Assembly: GCF_000143535.2 (NCBI RefSeq)
Contig: NC_037317.1
Coordinates: forward strand, 744,001 to 808,000
Direction: 5' to 3'
Source of the DNA: Botrytis cinerea B05.10
Lineage: Eukaryota > Ascomycota > Leotiomycetes > Helotiales > Sclerotiniaceae
Length of the DNA: 64,000 bases
Shown piece by piece: positions 1 to 11,793 of the stretch. The notes beneath the pieces were generated by a model. That model was not told the DNA's origin, did no database searches, and was given only the letters and a program-made list of their open reading frames with translations. Made by a program: the position numbers and the translations under genes. Every line of letters begins with the position of its first letter. The stretch's first letter is position 1.

Positions 1-1
1 A

Positions 2-172
2 GCTTGTTCCAATCGGTTAAAACAAGGCGGTTTCAACTGCAAGGAATGCCAATTGCAGATGTATTGCGGTACGCATTTTCATGATCAGCCGCCACCGGAG
101 CTGAACATTTTTAGGTCCCATATACGCAGAGAGACATTGGCTAGAACACAAACTTGCTTGCGAGCGCCTTAA
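2..172 (+). CDS. 3' end of a possible gene with a cysteine-rich (zinc-ribbon-like) tail, partial at left edge
   Basis: An open frame enters from the left edge and ends at TAA 170-172, giving about 56 residues. It contains a Cys/His pattern: FNCKECQLQMYCGTHFHD preceded by a CSN, roughly C-x10-C-x2-C-x5-C-x2-H-x1-H. Such a pattern would fit a small zinc-binding end, for example the C-terminal ribbon of some transposases, but no N-terminal context is available and I do not recognise the protein. The next 300 bases also contain short coding-looking stretches without a continuous frame, so this may be a relic rather than a live gene. No function assigned. Confidence 0.25.
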   Translation, partial: ACSNRLKQGGFNCKECQLQMYCGTHFHDQPPPELNIFRSHIRRETLARTQTCLRAP

Positions 173-1499
173 TTATGTTTCGAGCATTGATATATACCCC
201 CGGATATATCACAAGATTCGGCCTGGTCGCATTATGTCCTGTCCAGCAAGCGCTACCTTTGAGGACTTTTACCAAGCACTCAGCCTCTCCTTACCTTGTT
301 TTCGACCTATTTACCACTTTGACATTTATGAAAAGGGCCGGATATTTGAATGGGCGATCCGTTTTCCGCGGTCTGGAATGATTATCACAAGACCGAAAAC
401 ATACACTGATGTATAAAACACTACCCTGAGTTACGACCATTACAAAAAGACAGTCACCAGGCATCCCTTGCTGACGTTTTATGCAAATTCCCATCTGGGC
501 AGAGCCAAAAGATTATTCATTACACTTGTCGAGACGCCAGAGGTCGGAATTTCTGGCAGTATGTGATCTTATTCATGGAAAGAGCACCGGTTTCTCCATT
601 TCTGATTTTGTGGAGTGGCGCCTCTCTATGTATGGAGAATTATGGCAAAGGCCAAAATTCTGTGACTTTGAGACTTGCATACGAAACCTCTGAACCAACA
701 AAAGAACAGAGGGAATTGCTTCATTGGTAGGATTCACTCGAAACTTCAAAGGCTAGCAGAGAAAAAGCCAACCAAGCTGTGAGTCAGATCCGAACTTCTC
801 TGCGCCCCGCCAATATCGGTTCTTCGCATAACGAAGCAGAAGGCTTTCCCTAGTTGGAGTTTATGGTTCAATCCGGAACAGAAAAAAGAAACATGCCAGC
901 TTCATTTTCCTGTGGTGGAAAGAGCATGAGAGAAAGACTATGGAAATCCAACCTGGGATGGTACAACTTGAGCTGAGTACTTCATACATGCAATCCAATT
1001 TGGGTCGGTGAAATTACAATCCCAGCCACAACTGTTTGTTGTACAAGGTCTATGATGTATACATATAAAATATGCCAGCTTCAGAAGAATAGAGACATTC
1101 AGTATGAATCAATATACACAGCCCCATAGAATCATTGCATCCCATTATTACACCTTGCTCCAAATCTTGCCTCGATTAAGTGATAGAAGAGAGTGGATCG
1201 CTGGTTATTTGATTGTTTGATTGTCCAATTGGCAATTCCGCCTCGCCGAATTTTGACAGCTGTGAAGTGAGCTTGGTGAGGAAGGTGCATATCGTCAATT
1301 GAGAGCAAAATGAGACTTACTATAAAACCACGCCAACATCGAGTTCAACTTCAGTCCTACACACAGACATATAAAAATGCTTTGGTAGAATCACTGTTTG
1401 CATCCATGAATTATCATGAATTGATTACGGACCTCTGCTTCGTGCTCCCTGGGTTCGATGTGCACATTAACAGTAGTTGAAGAGCTCTGTACTTCAACC
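173..1499. other. Intergenic / unassigned, no continuous gene
   Basis: There is no frame longer than about 75 codons and no convincing splice-joined gene. Short frames at 234-416 and 481-693 (both +) look mildly protein-like, but I could not join them and do not recognise them. Confidence 0.4.
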
Positions 1500-2460
1500 A
1501 TTTCCGAGGTAACCTCGAATAGAGAGACGCGAATGACTGTTTGCATGGATTATTAAAGCAGTTGCTACAAGCTAGTGAGAGAACTATGTAACTTACATGA
1601 ACTCATTCTTCCTGTAACTGGTGAGTATTCGTATCGCTGTAAAATTATGCATTGCTTAATGTCGTCACTAACTTGGGACCGGGTCTCAACTGCCTTGGTA
1701 AGAGCTTTGAAGACATTCTTCAAATCGCCATATCCACTGGCGGGTAAGACAACGAATCCATCTAGAATAGCATCCGCGAGAGCGGCGTGGAAAGTTTTAG
1801 AGGAGGCACTGATACTTTTGTTCTTGATCTCACTCTTGGAAAACGATATCCTAGTTGGTCAATAAGGACGGGTGCTTCACAGCAATGATCACTACAATTG
1901 GGGGTATTCTCATTAAGAAGTATTCTTCATATCAAATTATGCTACTTGAGCGGAGTAACCAACCCGCTTCGCAGCCGATGTTACGGATTCGTCCTGAGGC
2001 ACACTGGTAGCGCCGTAGATGACATTCCATCATTTGAGACTGGCCCAGCTACGATAGGCCAACACAGCTTTCTCATAGTTGATCAAAGTCTTATGAGCTG
2101 ACTCTGGGATATCCCGAGGAAAATCGATATATTGGACGGAAGTTCCAACTTCCCGATCTTTTTTTGGCTTTTTCGAGAGTCTGATCTGGGTTTCCATCCT
2201 TAGTAGGTGGCATATTACCAAGGTCTGAAGAAGTAACTGGTAGAACAATGGGATTATTTGCGGTAAAACCCGAAGAAATGATGCTGATGATGATGCTTGG
2301 GGCTGATGATGTTTGATTGACCTCTGAAGCAAAAACATAGGAGTGAGGCTATTAGATTATCACTTGCCTGCAAAGATCAATCTTCATGTTGGAAGTGCCA
2401 CCATTTATATTCTACGTTTAACATACCATCCGATAAACCGAGAATTGTTGGTAGTCATCC
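1500..2460 (-). pseudogene. Decayed protein-coding gene of unknown family
   Basis: Reading leftward, two blocks have coding character. The first (about 2140-1937) runs through a frame containing DFPRDIPESAHKTLINYEKA, meets an in-frame TGA at 2030-2032, then continues in the same frame for 31 more plausible codons to TAA at 1937-1939. The second block (about 1866-1570) is open without a Met and contains SKTFHAALADAILDGF and GYGDLKNVFKALTKAVE, preceded by a possible branch site plus CAACTAG acceptor. A third, more upstream block (about 2340-2140) changes frame relative to the first. I recognise no family. Interrupted but coding-like blocks on one strand suggest a gene remnant. A living gene with several introns is the alternative, but the in-frame TGA argues against it. 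Confidence 0.3.
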
Positions 2461-2781
2461 ACGTAGCTAGATGCTAGACTAGGAGTAGTGGCTGCGGTTC
2501 ATAGCTAAAAAGTGCATTGCAAAAAGAAAAACTTGGTGTCAGGGCCTGTTTGGTTGTCAATCAAGCAATAAATGACAACGATATTTAATCTGTCTGCTTC
2601 GTCAACCATATTGTCAAAAGTCACAGAGAGCGCATGATAGATAACCCCAATGCAAATGGTCTTTGTGTCTCCATCGGAGTGGAAACACCGTAAACAAAAA
2701 GGTCAAAAAGAGCGGCTTGCCTCAGGGCGAATCAATAGACGCTGGGTTCGAACGAAGTTCACATTGAGCAAGTCTCTTTGA

Positions 2782-3274
2782 ATTTTTACTTCCGAGCTTC
2801 TCGCGTTAAACCTTCGTGTTTGGATCGGGGAGAAATCCAAACTATTGAATCTTTTCGGATTTGTGAATGAAAGCGAGGAAAGACAATTGCTAAAATATCT
2901 CCTTGTGGCCAATTATCGTGAGGATGAAACGATTGTTCAAGAAGAGATCTATAAGGTTCTACCAAATTTCACTTATACGGACTGCGTACCGGCAAGATTG
3001 GAGGGAACTGCAGAGACTATTGCTGAGATCTTCACCATGACCAGGGAGTCAGGCCCTACTACTAAGAGGTTCTGGGATCACCTATGTGAGAGACAGCGAT
3101 ATTATCTTCGACCTAGTGCATTTTCAATCGGCATTCCTTACCCTCAACCGCTCCAACGGCTTCCAAGTTCTCAGAGCCTACCGGTTTCTGTTTGAGAAGG
3201 CTAAGGATTACAAGAATCGAGATCCTGTGTCGTTCAGATATACATTTTTATGCAGCCAATTTCAACGAGGATAA
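2782..3274 (+). pseudogene. Hypothetical gene remnant with one frame change
   Basis: An open frame without an ATG runs from about 2782 to 3195, containing LLNLFGFVNESEERQLLKYL and EIYKVLPNFTYTDC. Near 3083 the coding character moves to another frame, which contains RDSDIIFDLVHFQSAFLTLN and FLFEKAKDYKNRDPVSFRYT and stops at TAA 3272-3274. No GT-AG intron fits the change, so a one-base frameshift is the simplest reading. Family not recognised. A real gene with a sequencing error is possible. Confidence 0.35.
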
Positions 3275-5180
3275 TTTTTAACCCGTAAGATAAAGCATTG
3301 ATCCCAAGTTAATTGGCCTTGGTCGAAGACTCGCGGATATCTACTTCCCACCATTGATTTGGCACTCGCACAGGAAGAACTGAGGTATAAACAGAAATTT
3401 ATATTTCTAGTTATTTTTCTCGTGTATATGCAAAGCATATGCGTGTATGAGGATTTAGGGATCTCACGCGTACTTCGGTGATTTTGAGTCAATTTTGAAT
3501 CATTTCTTTGGATGGCGGGGAAATTCCACGAAGGAACACTAGTAATTCAGAAAGTTTTATGAATGAAGATCTCTGACACTCAGGATGTTTCTGGAAGTAC
3601 TAATCTTCAATTGTCTAAAAGATTCTCAAGTGTGATTTACAAAAGTTTCTGATAAAGTAAACGAGTGCCTTTCAAATTCAGAATTGCTAAATGAATGTAT
3701 GTAATACTTGTATCACTGCTGCCATATGAACTAACATTTGTTATTGAGACGAAAGACTCACGAATTAAACCCTTGGACATTAAAAATGTTTGCCACTGAC
3801 AAGCAGTACGCAGCAATGCCTCCAGATATATTCAGTTTCACTAACCATCCTTGTGGACTTGTCAAACATCAACAGGCGTCATCCAACATTGAATCGATCA
3901 CAGGATCTTGAACAATAGACTGTGCAATATTGCAATCCAATTTAAACATAGAGTGAACGCGATTATTCGAAAGAAAAAGTGAACATCCAGTTTGAATGGA
4001 TCCCGAAGCCTACAGATTCCCGTTCAGAATGGTTACGGAACAAGATGATACCCCACGGTGGTCAGATAGCGTGCCATAGTCATTGGCTAGAAAGAGAGAA
4101 CTCTATGGATGAGATGATCTTATGGGTATTGGACGTGCTGAGAAATTTTACGAAAGTACAAAACTCCTAGAAGCTTTTTCAAGATCTAGGGTAGTTCTCA
4201 GAAGCAATGTATTGCGAAACATTATCGTTCATCAAAGCTTTTTTTTTCGCAGGCGAAAATCAAAAACAGGGACTCGGATACAACGAACTCCGGTTGGTTG
4301 GAAATACGAATCGTCAAACGAGGTCTAGCCAGCCACGTGCCAGCACAATTGTAAGCGACGTTCCGATCTCATCACGTGCTAACCAGAGTGGTTCGGATTC
4401 GTTTAGCGAGCTTGCTGATAGGTTGAGATAAGAGAAAGAACGGATACTTGGAACCGCTTAAATGTGAGAAATGAAATTTGCTGGCCGAGCTGGCTCGCAA
4501 GCCCGACAAGGCGAAACATGAAGTCTTTGTTTTGATTTCTGTCTTGTAGCGTCGTGTACCAGTTCATATTTGAGTGAGCGAAATAGCTTTAGAACAACTG
4601 ATCATCAGCCTTAGGAAACTATTAAACGTTATTTTCGCTGAGATTTCCTTCAATTTTGAATCAGAGAAGATTCTATCACTCCAACAAACGGAGTAGATGC
4701 CTAGATGCCGCTATTCCCATTGCGCTAGTCAGTACTAAGTAAAACTTGACGATCAGACCCATGCTTGCTCCGAACGCCCATCTCATTCCTCCACTTACAA
4801 ACATGGGCTTGTTCCCTCAGCAAAGCGACTGCAGTGCTGTCTACAATCCAGTTAATACGTAAAAAAATGCTGACAATTCCCACGTAAGTTTCTTTTCTCT
4901 TTTACCGTCTTTCTGGCAATTTAAGGGAAATTTATCTCTTTCCCATATCTGATATCATTTTTGCCTCCGAACGGGAACGGGAATCGTTTTCACGCCGTGT
5001 AAGATTTTACTTGTCACTTTCGCCGCACCCTTACGTCTTACTTTTTCCCTCGTATATTGATATTCTCAGCCTTTCACCTGTTGAGTCAGTCTCCGGACAC
5101 TCTTTATTATCTGGCTTTCTATCATCCCATAAACTGAGGGACAACCTTCATCGATATTTCATTCTCGCACTATCGCCACC
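3275..5180. other. Intergenic, with pyrimidine-rich promoter before the RTA1-like gene
   Basis: No supported gene. Short frames at 3979-4431 are not convincing. The last 300 bases (about 4880-5180) become rich in C+T on the + strand, typical of the region just upstream of fungal start codons, consistent with the promoter/5' leader of the gene starting at 5181. Confidence 0.4.
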
Positions 5181-6252
5181 ATGAATTTCCTTCTTATGCT
5201 TCTCCCTCGAAACAAACTCGATAGATTTGCGGATTGCACAGTTGACACATGCCCGATCTCTACATCATATTATTTTTATCGTGTATCAATAGGCGCAAAC
5301 GCGGCTTTTCTCGCTCTTTTTAGCATTTCATTCCTTGGATTTGTCTTTACATATGCATTCACTCGTCGCGCAACCGCCTTCACATTCGCTATGTGCGCCG
5401 GTGTTATACTTGAAGTAATCGGCTATGCGGGTCGCATAATGAGTTGGGAGAATCAATGGAAACAAGATGGATTCTTAATGCAGATCGTTTGCCTAACAAT
5501 CGCGCCGGCATTTATGGCGGGAGGAATTTATTTGTGCTTGAGAAGAATCGTATATGCTTTTGGACCGGAAAATTCAAGGATTAGTCCTGAAGCCTATACC
5601 AGAATTGTATGTTCTTGACACATCTTCACCATTCATCCTTCCATAGACAACGCTAATTATCCCATAGTTTATTCCATGTGATCTTATGTCACTTCTCCTG
5701 CAAGCTGCAGGTGGTGGTTTGGCATCCGCAGCCTCACACTCCGGCAAATCTCCAGATACCGGTGATAACATCATGGTAGCTGGTCTCGCGTTCCAAGTTT
5801 TCACGCTATTCATTTTCATGATCCTCTGTGTCGATTTCGCAATACGCACACGCTCCCGATACCGCTCCCTCGGTACCGCCGCATTCGATCAAAATCCCGC
5901 TTTCATAACACTTCGCTCTTCTAAAGGGTTTAAGGGGTTTTTGATCGCTCTTGCCCTTGCTACAATTTGTATCTTCTGGAGATCTGTATACAGAGTCGCG
6001 GAATTAGCGGAAGGATGGACTGGAAATCTTATCAAGAAACAAAATCTATTCATCGGATTCGAAGGGGTTATGGTTATTGTGGCCTGTTTCGCACTAAACC
6101 TATTTAACCCTGCCATTACCTTCAAGGAAGCAATGACTGGGTTGGGTGGTTTAGGTACGAAGAAGAAGATGAAGAAGTCAGGAGAAGGGACCAGTGAAGG
6201 GGTCAGTGGCAGCAACAGCGATCTTGAGGCTGTTAAGGTAGCCCCTGTTTAG
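5181..6252 (+). CDS. RTA1-family multi-pass membrane protein
   Basis: Two exons (5181-5606 and 5668-6252) are joined across a 61-base intron (GTATGT...CATAG, phase 0), giving 336 aa. The protein has about seven hydrophobic helices. Just after the junction comes the hallmark FIPCDLMSLLLQAAGGG, matching the conserved C-D-x2-S-x2-L-Q-x2-G-G-G block of the RTA1 / lipid-translocating-exporter-like family (Rta1, Rsb1, Rta2). Known members are plasma-membrane or ER proteins linked to resistance against sterol-biosynthesis inhibitors or to sphingoid-base handling; the substrate here cannot be read from sequence. The C-terminus is a charged Lys/Gly/Ser tail. The start was chosen because the ATG precedes the first helix and follows a pyrimidine-rich leader (CCACCATGA context). 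Confidence 0.9.
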
Positions 6253-6923
6253 ATTGTCTGTGCGATTTGACTTAGCAACAGTTTGGGAATGTGTTTACGA
6301 ATGACATCTCATACCATTTTACGAGCGTTCATAGTTTTCTTCTAGATAGCATACGTAGATTAGAAATATATTTATATTGATTGAGGGTTTGTAGCCCCTC
6401 GGGAATACATTGGTGATTCTGCATAACCGTGGTCTCAAGTGGACTGCTTGCATCAGGCTTTTCTTAGAAAGAAAAAAGAAAAAGTGTTGAAGAGTAGCTG
6501 GCATTCCTTTTTTTGTGCTCTTTCATACTGTCTGTTTACTCGCTCCATCTGAAATGAATGTTATTCAATGATTCTTTGTCCTTCAAAGAACCGTGAATAT
6601 TCTCATTAGCCTATTTGCTTATCATTTGTTGATGTTATTCACTATGTTCGAGCTAGCTATTCTTTTTTTTTTCTTTGAGCGAAGATCACACAATTTGCTA
6701 TCCTAAAGCAGAGTTACTACGATACAAATTCGGTAACTATCTTGTAAGGCAAAGAGACATACTAACTTAGAGCTTTATCGAATATATCTCTTGATGCTAA
6801 AAGAAGTGTGAGAATCTTCTTCCTCAGGAAATGCATCATTCTATCAACGCGCTTTGCTTCTTATAAGTCTTCTAACAAGATTTTCCTTTCCGAGCAATCC
6901 TTGATCAAAGCACTTGCCGTGAA
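6253..6923. other. Intergenic, nothing recognised
   Basis: 3' flank of the RTA1-like gene and upstream region of the next gene on the same strand. AT-rich with a T-run near 6662. No ORF or RNA gene supported. Confidence 0.5.
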
Positions 6924-9022
6924 ATGCCTTCGGCGTCCCCTGAAGATATACACATGCTGGCCGTTTCGAAAAATGCCATGAACCCGAAGGGTATCCCTTA
7001 CAAAGCCATGAATATCGGCTCTCATGAATTTTACTCCACCCCAGAAGCCGCAGTTACAGAGACTCGCGGATCCGTTCAACGAGGTGTTTCCTGGCACAAA
7101 CAGCCTACCTATATGGTTCTCTTCGCCTTTCTAGGAATCGCGTTAGCATTCACCCATCACGGTTATTATTCACATCTGGATGGCAAACAAGGGACCAACA
7201 ATTTTCAGAAACAGTTTTCAGTAACACTTGGAAGTCTCCTTGCTTTTTCTGTGGTCTCATCGTTTCTTGCAGCTAATTCTGCTGCTTATCCACAATACCT
7301 TTGGATGTCCATACGCAATAAGGCATTTACGTTAAGTACATTGGATAAGATGTTTGCGTTGACGTCGGATCCGATGGGATTTATGAGCGTAGAGATATTC
7401 AGACATGCACCAGTCGTGGCCCTTCTCGCATTGGTCTATTGGTAAATGATATGAAACTCCATCGTAATATACAAGCTCGCTGACTAACTGAATTTAGGGC
7501 AATGAGTCTTGCAGCAATACTGCCTCCTGGTACATTGATAATTGTTAATGGTCTTGCGGATAAGACCTCTAATGTTTCCGTGCCTACCATCAATTGGTCT
7601 ATTGCCAACGCTTTTCAAGAGGATAATGTTTCAACTGTACCTGGCACTGTTATTATAAATATTGGCAGAAAAGCTGCCGAGAGCTCCGATATTGTTTCAA
7701 TTGAAGGACCAGCGCCTAATTCATATTACTCTCTTGATATTAGAGGCCCTTATGTCCAATGCATGGCACCTAATGATACCGAGAAAATTTACTTTGATCA
7801 ATATGTAGAGGATCTTGCTCAGAACAACATCTTTACTTCGACTAGCTGGACCACGCATTACCAAAATGCTTCTACCCTATCCGACTCTCTTGTTTCGCCT
7901 TGGCCGTCTATGGCCTATCTATCTGCTTTTGACCCGTGGATGTATCCCGGCAACGACAGCTTGGGATGGTTGAGAATCGGTGAATTGGACACTTCATCTC
8001 CCGATCAATCTAATAATTGGGATGTCAGTATCAGGCGAAATATATCAGCAGATCTCAGTAATACCAACAACAAATTCTTTTCGGTTCAACCCAAGCTATG
8101 GGTTTTGACGGCTAATGATAGTTTTGTGTACGGGCTAGTCAACGGCACAAGAAACGTCCATTTTAATTTTATCGATGGCACACAGCATATAAGCTACGGT
8201 GTTCTTTATGACGTGGAAGATGTCAACATGCTATGGACGAATGTTCCCGGCTACCCTGGAAGTTTGGGAAACACACGCCATCGCGACATCGCCCCCTATG
8301 TATCTCTCTATCAATCAATGATTTCAATGCTAAGTGGAAACATAACCGCCCAAATCGATACATCAGATATGAGTTCCTTGGCTCTGAACACTGTTAGATT
8401 CGGCCTACCAAGTTGTGTTCTTTCCACTGGTTTAGCGGGTTGTGATGACTTCCTTAACGCATATTGGAATGATAATCCTCTGGTAGGAAATGCAGACTGC
8501 TTGCCCGCTGTGAGGGGAACCACAGGGCATTGCGTGTGGCGTAATGCATACACGGCTTTCAACATCAGCCGGTTGACTAATATCTATAATTCGACAGAAT
8601 TTTTCACAAAGCCTGCGTCAGCTTGTCGTAATCATAGTCTGGCGAGAGGCATCGAAGATTTGGCTGCGAATATTACCATCAGCTTATTCAGCGAACCTAA
8701 ACTTCTGTAAGTTCACTGCGACGTCTAGGTCACATAATATCAAGGATCTCGGAGCTAACTTTACTTTAGCAAACAAAACGCAATGAATGTCCCAGTGACT
8801 TTCACGCATTCTATTAACGTCTTCTCGTATTCCCCAAGATATCTTTACCTCTTATACGGCATCGCAACTTTTTTTTCTTGTCTTGGTACAATCCTCGGTT
8901 TATACGCCTTCTACGCCAATGGTGTTGTTCATAGCACAGCACTGTCGGCTATCATAGCTACAACGAGGAACCGGATCTCGACATTCTTGCGGGTGAAAAT
9001 TTTCTGGCTAAAACATCATTAA
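6924..9022 (+). CDS. Large fungal membrane protein of unknown function
   Basis: Three exons (6924-7441, 7498-8706, 8770-9022) with 56- and 63-base introns (GTAAAT...TTTAG; GTAAGT...TTTAG) give 659 aa. Hydrophobic helices are visible near residues 55-80, 95-125 and 160-185. A long hydrophilic domain of about 450 residues follows, with many N-x-S/T sites and scattered cysteines, then a final helix near the C-terminus (YLLYGIATFFSCLGTILGLY). This suggests three N-terminal helices, a large lumenal or extracellular domain and one C-terminal anchor. Architectures like this are common in Pezizomycotina and are often labelled 'formylmethionine deformylase-like' in databases, a name the sequence does not justify. 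Function unknown. The start could also be the in-frame ATG at 6954. Confidence 0.85.
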
Positions 9023-10291
9023 GTAAAGATATTGGAAATCTGAAGTTAAGGTTGGGCGTGATGAGAGGGGAAAGACCAGGGGAGGAGAGAGTGGTGTTGG
9101 GCAGACCCGAGGAAGTGGGGGAGTTGGAGAAGGGATGGCTTTGAGACCCGGATGGGCGACTTGCTTGAAATTTGTTATAGATGATGTTTCTTTACACTAT
9201 ACTGGTAGTTCTGGGCAACTAAGTTAAGCTTGCGTTTGAGTTTCGTTAAATGGAGATCTTTTGCGAAAGATAGACAAATTATCACCTGCAATTCGACTCA
9301 TTCAGATGTTACACAACTTTAAGAAGTTTCCGAGTGAGCATGCATATTCCTCATTATAGGGCAGGCAAAGATGCTTGATTTAGCGATCGTTGTATAGTGC
9401 ACTTATGTACTACAAATCAAAACACAACATAGGCCACACAGAAGGGGCGCAACCATATTTTACACAAATTCAAGTAAACATGAAAAGGAACTCAGTAGAT
9501 CACCACTCACTGTATCATCTTTTGCCTTTCCTCTCAAATTGTTTCTCCAAATTCAAAACAATGTATGAATGCTCATTTCATTTGTGAATACCTCAATAAG
9601 CTATGAGCCAAAGTCTGGACTTGCTTGAATGAATGAAAAGTTCAAATGGGCTGGAGAAAATCGCCGTAATAGATTCGATGAGAAGGAATAGAAATTCGGC
9701 ATATGGCAGTAGATTAATTTTTTCGTCAATTGTAAAATTATGCCGGCGATGATCATTGAGCTATCGGCAATACCAGTATGAAAAGGAAGAGACTAAATGT
9801 TCAATCTCACTTCAAAATTTGGCGATAGCTTGTGATACTTCAACATGATAGCAACAAATTATAGAACTTCAGGTAACAATGTTGTATTCTTTTTGTTTTC
9901 AGGTCATCAAGCGAGACTGTCTTGCAAATACTAAATTGTGCAATACATAAGATATCAAGGGTGGCCTCAAATTTAGAGAACCCGTAGTGCGTAGATGAAG
10001 AGTACACACGAGTAATAATTTTTGTCTCTACTCCATAACCCCATTCATCTCAAGTAGCGATATTGATGAAATGAAATACAGACTCAACATTCTTCAGCTG
10101 AGGACTGTGTTACCAGATAGTTCCAACAACTTAAGGACAATGCTAAGCTGGTAATTTGCTACTATAAGCTAGTTTCAGGAAGCAATGTGTTTTTATCCAC
10201 CCATATTGCTTTAGCTAGCTATGTGCAGCCGCTCTCCATTGCAGTAGAGATGGAACAGTGTCAGAGAAGTAATGGAAAGTGAAAGGGTCTC
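9023..10291. other. Intergenic between two 3' ends, nothing recognised
   Basis: The flanking genes converge here, so this is 3' flank for both. AT-rich. ORFs shorter than 70 codons have no protein character. Confidence 0.5.
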
Positions 10292-11793
10292 TCATTGCTT
10301 TGTAGCTTTCTGATTTCCGGTACCAAGGATATCACCTTGCTCTTCGCTTCCATTCTTGGCCCGATCTATCCTCTCCTGAGTCGTCTTGAATAATCGTGGC
10401 ACACCAGTTTTCTCGAACGGTACGTCTTCTGAGACCATCTTGGCAACTGCTTTACCCGAAAGCCAAATGACTGGCATACCATGACCGTTGAACCCGGCAA
10501 CTACAAACTGATTGGGCTTTCCAGGTACCTCACCAACGTGAGGGTTTGAGTCGTAAGAATATCCCATAACTCCAGTCCAGATATTGTCAACTTTAGCACC
10601 AGAGTCCTCCCAGCCATTGTAGGTTTCCTGCATGTAGTTGTCATAATAATTTTTTGCTGACTCGATGAGAACACTGTCATCAACATTATTGTACCATTGA
10701 TCTTTATGAGATTTGAATTTCGCTGCGGCACCACCGACGATGATGCTGCCATCTGCTCTGGGTATAAGATATGAAAGGGTGTTGTCTTCTGTTCGGTTGA
10801 TATAAGTGTTGTTTAGAAGTGGTGCCGTCTTGCCTTCAGGTACAGTTATACGGCAACAGATACCTTTGCAAGGAACTATATTTTGATCGTATTCAGGAAG
10901 AAGCGCAGAAATATATGCATTGTTGGCATATATTATCTTGCTAGCATGCGTATTTCCTCTGCTTGTCCCGACAGTGAAGCCTCCATTGGCAGCACTAGTT
11001 ATACTAGTTACTGGCGTGTTTGTCTGCAAGTTAACTTTTCCGGTTGGCAGGATTATTTCGAGAAGCCCCAGAATAAACTTGTAAGGCCACATACTTCCAG
11101 CTGTATATGAAGCACAAGCCTTGGCACCCTTGACTCCACAGATCTAAAAGAAAGTTAGAGATAGATCATTCTGATACACTGAATCTCACTTACGCCCTCA
11201 ACTTCTTTACCTGTATAGAAGATGACATCATCCATGTACTCAAAATCGTTCTTTACCATCTGGTCATACACTGCCTTGGCTTTCTTTGCCATCTCCTCAT
11301 TGCACCACACATCAACTGTCCGACAGAGACTAAAGTCGCAATCTATATTCTCTTTTTCGATAAGTTTTTTCATCTCCTTGACATGAGCAATTTCAAACTC
11401 GGCAATCTCAGCTCCTGCGCGTGGTCCTCCTCGCTCAACGTAAGTTGGAATATGGCCATACAAATCTGGTCTTAAATGCCCTCCATTTCTACCAGTTGCA
11501 CCCGAACATGCGCCTCGTGCCTCTATAATAGTGATTGATTTGACCGAGTCGCCGCCCTCCTTAACAAGATGATATGCGGTGCTAACTCCAGCGTACCCCG
11601 CACCGACAATGACTACATCGCTGTGTGTTGGGAGATCCTCTGTAGAGCGGTGATCATGCAACCTATGCTTTTCAGATTGCCAGAAACAATCTCCTGGGTT
11701 AGAAACAGGTAGACACTTAGACACTGCTGAGTTTGATTTCGACGGCGCGACCGAAATCGAGAGGTCATTCAAGGTTTCGGAAACAGTCTTCAT
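10292..11793 (-). CDS. FAD-dependent oxidoreductase, DAO family (amine / D-amino-acid oxidase-like)
   Basis: Two exons on the minus strand (11793-11194 and 11143-10292) flank a 50-base intron (GTAAGT...TTTAG, phase 0); 483 aa. Near residue 60 is the dinucleotide-binding start SDVVIVGAGYAGVSTAYHL, followed by SGATGRNGGHLRPDLYG, the FAD-contact segment typical of OrdL/PuuB-type (gamma-glutamylputrescine oxidase-like) DAO-fold enzymes. Near the C-terminus, VVAGFNGHGMPVIWLSGKAV is the second FAD-binding segment. Members oxidise amines or amino acids with O2, releasing H2O2 and ammonia or amine; the substrate is not determined by sequence. It is transcribed divergently from an amino-acid permease across a 1.5 kb region with GATA-factor sites, suggesting nitrogen-source uptake and catabolism. 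No signal peptide is seen, so cytosolic or peroxisomal. The C-terminal residues ATKQ are not a clear PTS1. Confidence 0.88.

Noticed and set aside
3979..4431. Overlapping + frames of about 65-75 codons
   Set aside because: No splice signals joining them and no consistent coding character; too weak to call even a remnant.
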